A stretch of DNA of 37,750 bases from DATLYB01 sp964502525 (GTDB taxonomy: Bacteria; Bacteroidota; Bacteroidia; Chitinophagales; CAIOSU01). The position numbers and the translations under genes were made by a program. The stretch is from contig CAZCXH010000028.1 in the NCBI GenBank assembly GCA_964502525.1, positions 1-37,750 of the forward strand, given 5' to 3'. Numbering within the stretch: the stretch's first letter is position 1; each line of letters starts with the position of its first letter. The notes under the pieces were generated by a model, which saw only the letters and a list, made by a program, of their open reading frames with translations, was not told the origin of the DNA and did not search any database. Shown here in pieces: positions 7,401-13,834 of the stretch.

Positions 7401-9990
7401 CTGCGAGCATGATCCGATTTATTGCAACGACCTGGATGCATGCACCATGGATACCTGCATCGGTGGTTCATGCCGGAACACCCCGTTAAACTGCGCAGAC
7501 GCCAGCTTGTGCACCAACGATACCTGCATCGGTGGATTCTGCATTAATGCCCCTGTTGCCTGCGATGATAACATCAGTTGCACCACCGATGCCTGCAACC
7601 CCGGCAACGGCAACTGCGTGTTCACTCCTGTTGTTTGCCCGAGCGATGGACTCCCCTGCACCACGGACACCTGTGTAAGCGGTTCGTGCGTGTCGCTTCC
7701 CAAAAACTGCGATGACGACAATCTCTGCACCACCGATGCCTGCGCAAGCGGCATCTGCCAGCACAATCCGATGGTGTGCCCCGGTGATGGCGATCCCTGT
7801 ACTGCAGACTTCTGCCTCAGCGGGGTGTGCACCTCCCAGCCGCTGGTTTGCGATGACCAGAACCTCTGCACCACCGACTACTGCGATTCGATTCTGGCTG
7901 CCTGCGCCTATGACCCCGTCTGCGATAATGATGACTCGGACCCGTGCACCAACGACACCTGCATCAACGGGCAATGCCTCAATATCCAGATTGCGTGCAA
8001 CGACAACAACTCCTGCACCAATGATTTCTGCGACAATGGCGTTTGCACTTATGATCCGACCTGCGACCTTGATGACGGCAACCCCTGCACGGATGATACC
8101 TGCATCAACAGCGCCTGCGTATATATTCCAAAAGACTGTGATGACAATATCTCCTGCACGATTGATTCCTGCAACGCGGGAACCTGCCTGAACACTTATA
8201 CCTGCCAGTTGGATGATGGCGACCCGTGTACCGTTGACACATGCGGCATCGGTGATTGCATCCACTTTCCGAAAACATGCAACGACTTCAGTTCCTGCAC
8301 CGATGACTTTTGCCAGAATGGCATTTGCGTCTTCGATCCGCTGTGCGTCCTCGATGATGGCGACCTGTGCACGAATGATTTCTGCATCAGCGGTCAGTGC
8401 ATCCACCAGGGCATTTTCTGCAATGATGGCAACCTGTGCACGGACGATGAATGTCAGGGAGGCGTTTGCGTTTATGACCCCATAGCCTGCGATGACGGCA
8501 ATTCGTGCACCACTGACAGTTGCCTGAACGGCAACTGCATCTTCGTACCGATAGTGGGTCCGTGCAACAACGCCTGCGACACCATGGTGTGCGATGACGG
8601 CAATGCCTGCACCACCAACTCGTGCGCCAACGGTGTCTGCTTCTATGATCCGATGAACTGCAATGATAACGACCAGTGCACCACTGACGGCTGCACGGGC
8701 GGCATCTGCACACATGCGCCCATCCTCAACTGCAACGTCACCATTTCCGGTACGGTGGTCACTGAAGTGGACGCGGGCGTTCGCTCCGTAACGGTGAAGA
8801 TGACCGGCTCCGGCAACCAGACCGTGGTGACGGGCACTGACGGCAAGTTCACGTTCACCGCCTACCAGGGCGACAGCATCACCATCATCCCGTCAAAGGC
8901 GAATGACACAGTCATCAATAACGGCATCTCCACGCTCGACCTCATCCTGATCCAGCGGCAGATATTGGCGCTTCAGCCGTTGGCTTCGCATTACAAGAAA
9001 ATCGCTGCTGACGTCAACAACTCGCAGACTATTTCCACGCTCGATATCATTCTCATCAGGGCGGTGATCCTCGCCATTGCGCAAAGCTTCCCCAACGGCA
9101 GGCTGTGGGCTTTCGTGCCGAGCGACCATGTGTTCCCCGACCCGCAGTCGCCATTTCCGTATCCGAACCATCGCACATACCCCAACATCACTTCGGACAA
9201 AACCGGTCAGGATTTCATCGGCATGAAACTGGGCGATGTCAACAACAGCTATAACCCCAATATCGCGAAAACAGAAACAGTGGGCGATGTTCGGTTTATG
9301 ATGAGTGAATATAATGTATTGCGCGGAGAGGAGATCACCGTTCCGGTGAGAGTGAAGGACTTCAAAAAAATTACAGGCTGCCAGTTCACTCTTTCATGGG
9401 ATCCGGAGGTGCTGCAACTGCTGGAAACAAAAGACAAATCGCTGAAAGGGCATTTCGGAATGAGCGCAGTTGAGAGCGGAAAGCTTACCACCTCATGGTT
9501 TGATGAGATGACACGCGAGGTGACGCTTCCTGACGGTGATGCTGCATTCGAATTGAAATTCAGGGTGGTCGGTGAAGCCGGCTCTCAATCCGCGATTGCC
9601 ATTGGCTCGGAACTGACGCAGGCTGAAGCTTACAATGACCGGCTCGACATGCTCGGCATCATTTCGGAAAGCGGCATGGTGAAAGTGGATGGCTTCACGC
9701 CAATCATCAACAGCCAATCATCCATCAAGCTGTCTGTTGTTCCTAATCCATTCGGCAACGTCACCAACATCAACTTCACGCTGCAACGCGATCAGGAAGC
9801 GAGCATCATGATTTATGACCTCCTCGGCAAGGAGATCAAGCACATCATCGGCAGTTTCAAAGCCGGCAGCTATTCCATTGAGTGGGCTGGCGATGATGAT
9901 GCGGGCAAATCCCTCAGCAGGGGCCTGTACCAGGTAAGGCTGGTTGCCGGTGATGACGCCATCGGTGAGAAGGTGTTGCTGATCCGATAA
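4405..9990 (+). CDS. Giant Cys-rich repeat protein with dockerin-like, cohesin-like and T9SS type A domains
   Basis: This encodes 1861 residues, exported by a signal peptide at residues 1-22 (ending ALAQ). Residues about 23-260 form an unassigned N-terminal domain. Residues about 260-530 hold three Ig-like SprB-type repeats (CxDGSIxF...PxGxYxVxxxD). Residues 533-1442 are 38 tandem Cys-rich units of the type CDDGNxCTxDxCxxGxC, resembling the Dictyostelium slime-mould repeat family. A carboxypeptidase-regulatory-like beta sandwich follows (SGTVVTEVDAG, about 1448-1500). Next are a dockerin-like helix pair (STLDLILIQRQIL, then ADVNNSQTISTLDIILIR near 1535), a terminal GDVNNSYNPN, a cohesin-like domain (about 1628-1762; EEITVPVRVKDF, FTLSWDPEVL) and a type A sorting domain (about 1776-1861; VPNPFGN). 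A rigid, calcium-binding, disulfide-rich surface fibre is a reasonable inference; substrate and partner are unknown. The start is the only ATG that keeps the signal peptide. Confidence 0.9.
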   Translation: MKRIFVLGAFAMSAALPYFALAQIPSGLPPGTTYQLYNPGSGGNILSTTVATDPREIGFNGVIYAFSNTAWPKCVSWGLPKGGINLVNGSAEGGCGTTPTYSTVAFSNITSTNIATFTGQTQYTYTAAGVMFTDNSVPIRLRITVVDNAGAAIPIQTTANFIYVPIGQGNSTFRVMVQIQAQGPSSSSAPFALYTTSGQGVDPGNATSSYTCADHSGQWVGAIQLFNCLHTVQGDQICSTYPGTPGGNQFLIGTSTCGLTTTPTLVNAESVAGCQDGSIQFTVQQGSCSSWTAQLWNNNYSTLITSWPSGSGATVSWTNRPPGAYHVVINDNNGLCAQRLDVTINEGVPCHVKFNNPDSLHTSPTSVAGCDDGSINVSYDARVCGNTWNAILYDDLSNIIATFNATVPNNTAVLWNNLPSGNYQIIVTSNSVCDHDTTITVVDGPPCRVEVQNVQQSVTNCDDNIIYADISSLTCDDKWYAYLYVSDYSSYIRQRDYTQSPDITWTDIPLGDYHIIATDNVNCTDTVHVTLTCSDNDPCTNDLCSPTCTHPYKCEDNNPCTEDFCQTGGICQNQPIVCNDGDACTNDACVGGNCQFTPVNCADNNPCTVDQCFSGNCAHTPMVCNDGNACTNDFCQAGNCVFQPLCTLNDNNPCTDDFCVNRTCLHVQKNCDDGISCTTDFCSGGQCFNAPTCVLDDNDECTADQCQNGVCLHIPTNCNDNFSCTRDYCQGGDCFNEAICELDDSNACTVDTCVNGQCLHTPINCSDDDPCTADVCTGGVCSNPPLCPDDNDACTNDSCSNGLCLYPLISCNDFGSCTIDFCENGSCQHVPLCALDDGNPCTIDICIAGQCQHQPVNCDDGNACTIDTCDNNNNCVFNPLCPADGNPCTTDLCVSGTCLNIPTDCDDGDLCTVDSCDLSGNCAYAPSCVVDDGISCTADTCNHGVCLHQNICTCAVHSDCNDNNACTLDSCLAGSCDYSASIACNDLSSCTDDYCLNGFCEHDPIYCNDLDACTMDTCIGGSCRNTPLNCADASLCTNDTCIGGFCINAPVACDDNISCTTDACNPGNGNCVFTPVVCPSDGLPCTTDTCVSGSCVSLPKNCDDDNLCTTDACASGICQHNPMVCPGDGDPCTADFCLSGVCTSQPLVCDDQNLCTTDYCDSILAACAYDPVCDNDDSDPCTNDTCINGQCLNIQIACNDNNSCTNDFCDNGVCTYDPTCDLDDGNPCTDDTCINSACVYIPKDCDDNISCTIDSCNAGTCLNTYTCQLDDGDPCTVDTCGIGDCIHFPKTCNDFSSCTDDFCQNGICVFDPLCVLDDGDLCTNDFCISGQCIHQGIFCNDGNLCTDDECQGGVCVYDPIACDDGNSCTTDSCLNGNCIFVPIVGPCNNACDTMVCDDGNACTTNSCANGVCFYDPMNCNDNDQCTTDGCTGGICTHAPILNCNVTISGTVVTEVDAGVRSVTVKMTGSGNQTVVTGTDGKFTFTAYQGDSITIIPSKANDTVINNGISTLDLILIQRQILALQPLASHYKKIAADVNNSQTISTLDIILIRAVILAIAQSFPNGRLWAFVPSDHVFPDPQSPFPYPNHRTYPNITSDKTGQDFIGMKLGDVNNSYNPNIAKTETVGDVRFMMSEYNVLRGEEITVPVRVKDFKKITGCQFTLSWDPEVLQLLETKDKSLKGHFGMSAVESGKLTTSWFDEMTREVTLPDGDAAFELKFRVVGEAGSQSAIAIGSELTQAEAYNDRLDMLGIISESGMVKVDGFTPIINSQSSIKLSVVPNPFGNVTNINFTLQRDQEASIMIYDLLGKEIKHIIGSFKAGSYSIEWAGDDDAGKSLSRGLYQVRLVAGDDAIGEKVLLIR
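6001..8733 (+). repeat. 38-unit Cys-rich tandem coding array
   Basis: The array repeats every 66-75 bases in frame (22-25 residues, four to six Cys per pair of units). Each unit starts with C-x-D/N-D and carries CTxDxC. Through much of the array short units (CNDG/CDDN) alternate with units that have an extra Leu-Asp (CxLDDGN), giving a two-unit super-repeat of about 47 residues. Irregular spots are an insertion CTCAVHSD near 7257-7280 and GPCNNACDTMV near 8561-8588. The units vary in DNA sequence, so this is an old array rather than a recent expansion. Confidence 0.9.
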
Positions 9991-10036
9991 AATTTTGCCT
10001 TCCTTCTTCAATAGACCTCTTTCATAATTCAATTAT

Positions 10037-10115
10037 TCCACCCCCTCGCTCCCCCGCCAGCGGGGGATAATCCCACACGCAAAGCCGGTGTCCCATGACC
10101 AAATTGGCGTTCTCA
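10037..10115. repeat. Partial third copy of the DUF559-unit right end
   Basis: Bases 10037-10067 are identical to 3713-3743, including the palindrome CCCCCGCCAGCGGGGG, and the next 45 or so bases align with 3746-3790 with substitutions. No endonuclease sequence accompanies it. It lies in the gap between the Cys-rich gene and pdxA, which are convergent. Confidence 0.75.
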
Positions 10116-10156
10116 AAGTACCTTCATCCTGGCTCACCCTTAATGCCTGCATAATA

Positions 10157-10207
10157 TACCATCGGTAATCAGGTTTTCGAACTTGTACTGAGTAGTCCCC
10201 GATGGTA
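10157..10207. repeat. Two-hairpin family repeat, diverged copy
   Basis: A 9-base inverted repeat, TACCATCGG / CCGATGGTA, encloses a loop containing TCAGGTTTTCGA, the same loop word as in the copies at 159-258 and 37680-37750. The sequence after the stem (GGTACCTGCCCGGAG) also resembles GGTATTAACCGGGAG of copy 1. The stem bases have changed on both sides together, as expected if pairing is kept. The rest of the gap to pdxA shows nothing recognisable. Confidence 0.55.
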
Positions 10208-10294
10208 CCTGCCCGGAGTTCTTCGGACCGATCACAGTTCGTTTTTAACATTTGCTTCGGGATAACAAACCTCCTTGTGAATTATGAAATAGGT

Positions 10295-11350
10295 CTAATC
10301 CTGTTCCACCGTTCGTTTCTTCAGGGGATTAGCGCTGTATTCCTGGTAGTCGCTCCGTTTATGAAATGTGTCCACTGCGACCAGCACCGCCTCGCGGAAT
10401 GGTTCGCAATTAGCCTGGTCTTTACCGGCAATATCATAGGCTGTTCCGTGGTCGGGTGAAGTGCGGATGATGGGCAATCCTGCAGTATAGTTCACACCGG
10501 TATCGAACGAAATTGACTTGAATGCCGTAAGCCCCTGATCGTGGTACATGGCAAGAACGGCATCGAACTTCCTGTACTGCGATGAGCCGAAAAATCCGTC
10601 TGACGGATATGGACCGAAGGCGAGGATTCCGTTTTCCTGCACCTTGGCAACCGTGGGCATTATAATTTCTTTCTCCTCTTTGCCAATCACCCCGCTGTCG
10701 CCAGAATGAGGATTGAGCGCCAGCACCGCAATTTTAGGACCGTTAATTCCGAAATCCTTTTTCAAAGTTTCATTCAGTATTTCCAGCTTGGTTTGTATTT
10801 TTTTTGAGTTGGCTTGCGAAGCGACTTCAGCCAGCGGAATATGCTCTGTTACAAGCCCCACGCGCAGGCGTTCACTTGCCAGCAGCATCAGCGAATCCGT
10901 CAAGCCGCAGCGCTGGGTGATGTAGCCGGTGTGCCCCGTAAACTCTTTTCCCTTGGGCTTCACGGTGCCCTTGTTCAAAGGGGCGGTCACCATCACATCA
11001 ATCTTTTTAGCGAGAATATCTTTTAATGCTTCATCCAGCGCGAGCAGCGCGCAGTCGCCAGCTTTCTGCGAGGGTTGCCCGAGGTTGAAGATCACGTCCT
11101 CCTCCCAGCAGTTGATCACATTGACGACTTTCTGGTGGACGGCAGCCGCATCCGCCACCTGCTGGTAGTTCATCTTCTCATTGCCCGCGATTGTTTTTCT
11201 GTGGTAAGCCAGCACTTTTGCATTGCCATACACCACGGGAATGCAGAAGTCAAGCATCATCGGCTCGCTGAAAGTCTTCAGTATCACCTCCGGTCCGATG
11301 CCGTTGATGTCGCCAATCGTGATGCCGACCTTGATTTTCCTGCGCGCCAT
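10295..11350 (-). CDS. pdxA: 4-hydroxythreonine-4-phosphate dehydrogenase
   Basis: PdxA oxidises 4-phosphohydroxy-L-threonine with NAD+ in the DXP-dependent route to pyridoxal 5'-phosphate. The 351-residue product has the family's GDxxGIGPE start (TIGDINGIGPEV, 11-22), the substrate-binding TGHTGYI (H140, T141) and the three metal-binding histidines of the homodimer interface: H170 (TEHIPL), H215 (NPHSGDSG) and H270 (MYHDQGL). RTSPDHGTAYDIAG near 296-309 is the usual C-terminal signature. Length is normal and no key residue is missing. Its ATG shares one base with the stop of the upstream aminopeptidase gene (TGATG), so translation is probably coupled. In many bacteria pdxA lies beside rsmA/ksgA; here rsmA is on the other side of the aminopeptidase gene, divergent. 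Confidence 0.96.
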   Translation of the reverse strand: MARRKIKVGITIGDINGIGPEVILKTFSEPMMLDFCIPVVYGNAKVLAYHRKTIAGNEKMNYQQVADAAAVHQKVVNVINCWEEDVIFNLGQPSQKAGDCALLALDEALKDILAKKIDVMVTAPLNKGTVKPKGKEFTGHTGYITQRCGLTDSLMLLASERLRVGLVTEHIPLAEVASQANSKKIQTKLEILNETLKKDFGINGPKIAVLALNPHSGDSGVIGKEEKEIIMPTVAKVQENGILAFGPYPSDGFFGSSQYRKFDAVLAMYHDQGLTAFKSISFDTGVNYTAGLPIIRTSPDHGTAYDIAGKDQANCEPFREAVLVAVDTFHKRSDYQEYSANPLKKRTVEQD

Positions 11351-12795
11351 CAGGATGCGTTCGATTTCATAAAATCAAAAAGCAGCCTTACCCCCACGCC
11401 ACTGGCGTTTTTGAGGCGATAGCCGTCCGCCTTATCCAAAAAAGCCGGACCGGCAATGTCGAGATGCACCCACGGATAGTCAGTGAATTTCTTCAGGAAC
11501 ATTCCGGCAGTGATGGCGCCCGCGTTGGCTCCACCGATGTTCTTCACATCTGCAATATCAGACTTGATGTAATTTTCATATTCATCCCAAAGCGGAAATT
11601 TCACGAGCCGCTCGTAAACATTCCTGCCAGATTCTTCGAGGGCATCGTTCACTTTTCGCCCTGCAGTGCTCATGTAAACAATCCCTTCGGGGCCGATGGC
11701 GCGCGCGGCAGCCCCCGTGAGCGTTGCCAGGTCAATCACCAGTTCTGGTTTGTATTGCCTGGCGTAGCTCAACGCATCAGCGAGAATCAGCCTGCCTTCC
11801 GCATCGGTGTTCAGCACTTCAACCGTGCTGCCGTTGTGCATGGTGAGCACATCGCCCGGCACGTAGGCATTTCCGCCAGGGCGGTTTTCCGTAGCCGGGA
11901 TCAGCCCGATTACATGCACGCGCAGCTTCGCTTTCGCAATCGCATAGATGGAACACGCCACTGCTGCCGCTCCCGACATGTCGCACTTCATGGTGTCCAT
12001 CGAACCGGGCGTGGGCTTGAGGCTCAGGCCTCCGGTGTCGTACACAACCCCCTTCCCCACCAGCACGTACGGTTTTTTATTCTTCGGACGGCTGGGCTTC
12101 CATTCCAGTATGGTGAACGTGGGAGGATTCGGGCTGCCGAGGTTCACGGCCAGCAAGCCTCCCATCTTCAGCGATTGGATTTTCGTCTTATTGAAAACTT
12201 CAACGCTGAACCCCGCTTCCTTCCCGAGTGTCTGGATGTCTTTGCTCAGTTGCTCTGCAGTGAGATACGAGAGCGGCTCGTTGACAAGGTCGCGCGCGAT
12301 AAGAGCCGCCTGCGATGTGATCTGCACCTCCCCGATTTCAGATTTATCCGCATCGGAAGACAGTATCGCAATATTTTTCAGTGTATTGATGCCGTCCTTT
12401 TTTTCACCGGTCCTGTATTTAAGGAACTGGTAATTCCCGAGCAACGCTCCTTCCACCGCCAGCGTGGTGATTCGCTTTTTGCCGGTAAGATTCACGAAAG
12501 CAATCTCCTCCAGCTTGTTGCTGTTGCATATTGCGATGGCCGCGCAGGCATCTTTGCGCCATTGCTCGTCAGCCTTGTGCCCTTTCTCCTTATCTTCGTT
12601 GAAAACCACGAACAAAAACCTGCTTCCGTCATTCAGCGCGATAGGTTTCCGCTTGTTGCCGATGGCTTTTTTCACGAACGCAACCTGCGCGGCATTAAGC
12701 CCAGCCTTCTTTTCAAGCTGCGATTCCTTATTGGCGAGAAAAAGAATGCTCGATTCAGGTTTGATGATCTTGACGGCTTGAACGGAGGTTGACAT
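11350..12795 (-). CDS. pepA: Leucyl aminopeptidase, M17 family
   Basis: This is a cytosolic metallo-aminopeptidase that removes N-terminal residues from peptides as a hexamer with two metal ions per subunit. The 481 residues show the M17 layout: a variable N-terminal domain (about 1-160) and a conserved catalytic domain. The ligands are in register with E. coli PepA: K248, D253 (VYDTGG), D272 (KCDMSG), D331 and E333 in NTDAEGRL, plus catalytic K260 and R335. It is the first gene of a two-gene operon with pdxA and is divergent from rsmA. Only 43 bases separate the two starts, so their promoters must share or overlap that gap. No clear -7 box was found there. The E. coli enzyme also binds DNA in Xer recombination; nothing here shows that role. 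Confidence 0.95.
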   Translation of the reverse strand: MSTSVQAVKIIKPESSILFLANKESQLEKKAGLNAAQVAFVKKAIGNKRKPIALNDGSRFLFVVFNEDKEKGHKADEQWRKDACAAIAICNSNKLEEIAFVNLTGKKRITTLAVEGALLGNYQFLKYRTGEKKDGINTLKNIAILSSDADKSEIGEVQITSQAALIARDLVNEPLSYLTAEQLSKDIQTLGKEAGFSVEVFNKTKIQSLKMGGLLAVNLGSPNPPTFTILEWKPSRPKNKKPYVLVGKGVVYDTGGLSLKPTPGSMDTMKCDMSGAAAVACSIYAIAKAKLRVHVIGLIPATENRPGGNAYVPGDVLTMHNGSTVEVLNTDAEGRLILADALSYARQYKPELVIDLATLTGAAARAIGPEGIVYMSTAGRKVNDALEESGRNVYERLVKFPLWDEYENYIKSDIADVKNIGGANAGAITAGMFLKKFTDYPWVHLDIAGPAFLDKADGYRLKNASGVGVRLLFDFMKSNAS

Positions 12796-12838
12796 GGAAA
12801 TCAGATATTAGATGGCAGATATTGCATATTAGTTCAGG

Positions 12839-13753
12839 ATGCTGTTTGTTTTCGACCACAAACGACAAACTGCAAACCACAAACGGTATTTTGTGAATCG
12901 CCAAAATTACAGATTAAAACAGAACGGAAACGAGGGCATCGCCAAAGCAAAGAAGCGCTTCGGCCAGCATTTTCTCAAGGACGATAAGACAGCCCAGCGT
13001 ATCGTCAGCAGCCTGAATGCCAATACGGATTTGGTGATGGAAATTGGTCCCGGGAGGGGAGCGCTTACTCAATTGCTGCTGGAAAAATTTGGTGAGCGGT
13101 TCCATGCCGTTGAAGTTGACAGCGGATTGTTTCAATATCTGTTGCAGCGCTTTCCGTCAATGGAAGGCAGGCTGCATAATGAGGATTTCCTGAAGATGAA
13201 CCTTGGCGCCACCAGCCTCACTCCGATCCTGTCCAAAGGAGAGGGTGTCCAAACTGAAACACATTTCCCGGATAAAAATGAAATTATTATTTCCATCATC
13301 GGCAATTTCCCTTACAACATTTCCACCCAGATCCTTTTTAAGATACTTGACCACCGCGATCAGGTAAAAGAGGTTGTTGGGATGTTTCAGAAGGAGGTGG
13401 CGCAAAGGATTGTGGCAAATGCGGGCGGCAAAGATTACGGCATCATCAGCGCGCTGTTATCCTGCTGGTATGAACGTGAATATTTGTTTGAACTGGCTCC
13501 TTCTGAATTTAATCCACCGCCCAAGGTTGATTCTGCCGTTGTCAGATTGGCGCGCAACAATGTAGTTTCACTCGGCTGCGATGAAGCGCTGTTTGTGAAA
13601 GTGGTGAAAACCGCTTTCAACCAAAGGCGCAAGATGTTGCGGAACAGCTTGTCGGCATTGCTGAATGCGGAAGTTCTGAAAAAAAAGCTGTTTGAGAAAA
13701 GACCGGAGCAACTGAATCCTGAACAGTTCAAGGAAATCGTAAACATGATTTGA
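12839..13753 (+). CDS. rsmA: 16S rRNA (A1518/A1519-N6) dimethyltransferase
   Basis: RsmA/KsgA dimethylates two adjacent adenines in helix 45 of 16S rRNA during 30S maturation. FGQHFLKD at 41-48 is the conserved N-terminal motif, EIGPGRGALT at 68-77 is SAM motif I, VEVD at 91-94 binds the ribose, and GNFPYN at 155-160 is motif IV. PPPKVDSAVVRL begins the C-terminal domain. The start is uncertain. The family normally begins a few residues before KAKKRFGQ, and no ATG lies there; a GTG at 12893 (residue 19) is an alternative, and residues 1-18 look like intergenic repeat words. Residues about 124-148, between DFLKMNL and IIISIIGNFPYN, are an unusual insertion partly made of repeat DNA. The enzyme may still work because this lies in a surface loop (inference). 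Confidence 0.94.
   Translation: MLFVFDHKRQTANHKRYFVNRQNYRLKQNGNEGIAKAKKRFGQHFLKDDKTAQRIVSSLNANTDLVMEIGPGRGALTQLLLEKFGERFHAVEVDSGLFQYLLQRFPSMEGRLHNEDFLKMNLGATSLTPILSKGEGVQTETHFPDKNEIIISIIGNFPYNISTQILFKILDHRDQVKEVVGMFQKEVAQRIVANAGGKDYGIISALLSCWYEREYLFELAPSEFNPPPKVDSAVVRLARNNVVSLGCDEALFVKVVKTAFNQRRKMLRNSLSALLNAEVLKKKLFEKRPEQLNPEQFKEIVNMI
13216..13245 (+). repeat. Palindromic repeat inserted in frame in rsmA
   Basis: The stretch runs from CCTCACTCCGATCCTGTCC to AAAGGAGAGGG and encodes SLTPILSKGEG. It resembles the widespread bacterial palindromic word CTCACCCCAACCCTCTCC. A close copy of that word occurs on the minus strand in non-coding DNA at 22228-22245, matching here at 14 of 18 positions. 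It interrupts a conserved part of RsmA without breaking the frame. Confidence 0.6.
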
Positions 13754-13820
13754 ATGGTTTGCAGTTTTCTGTTGACGGTTTACAGTTGCATGGTTTAAAT
13801 TGAAAACCGTAAACTGTAAT

Positions 13821-13828
13821 TATCTTTA
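13821..13828 (+). promoter_or_regulatory. Candidate -7 box for cysS
   Basis: TATCTTTA, followed at once by CGCGCCATG, places the box only 6 bases before the start codon. If used, the transcript would be nearly leaderless. The same arrangement is seen before the Ycf48-like gene at 3200-3207. Upstream, at about 13774-13817, there is an imperfect inverted repeat built from GGTTTACAGT / ACCGTAAACTG words. Confidence 0.35.
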
Positions 13829-13834
13829 CGCGCC

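Noticed and set aside
7486..8715. Long open frame of 409 codons on the minus strand across the Cys-rich array
   Set aside because: It is a mirror of the repeated codons TGC, GAT, GAC and ACC. Its product is low-complexity Ala/Val/Ile-rich sequence with no domain, while the plus frame has a signal peptide, repeats and a sorting domain.
6001..8733. CRISPR array
   Set aside because: The regular spacing is protein-coding repeats in one open frame. Repeats are not near-identical and there are no unique spacers or cas genes.
11464..12792. 442-codon open frame antisense to the leucyl aminopeptidase gene
   Set aside because: It is antisense to a gene with all catalytic residues in place. The product is Arg/His-rich without a recognisable motif, a common shadow of GC-rich coding DNA.
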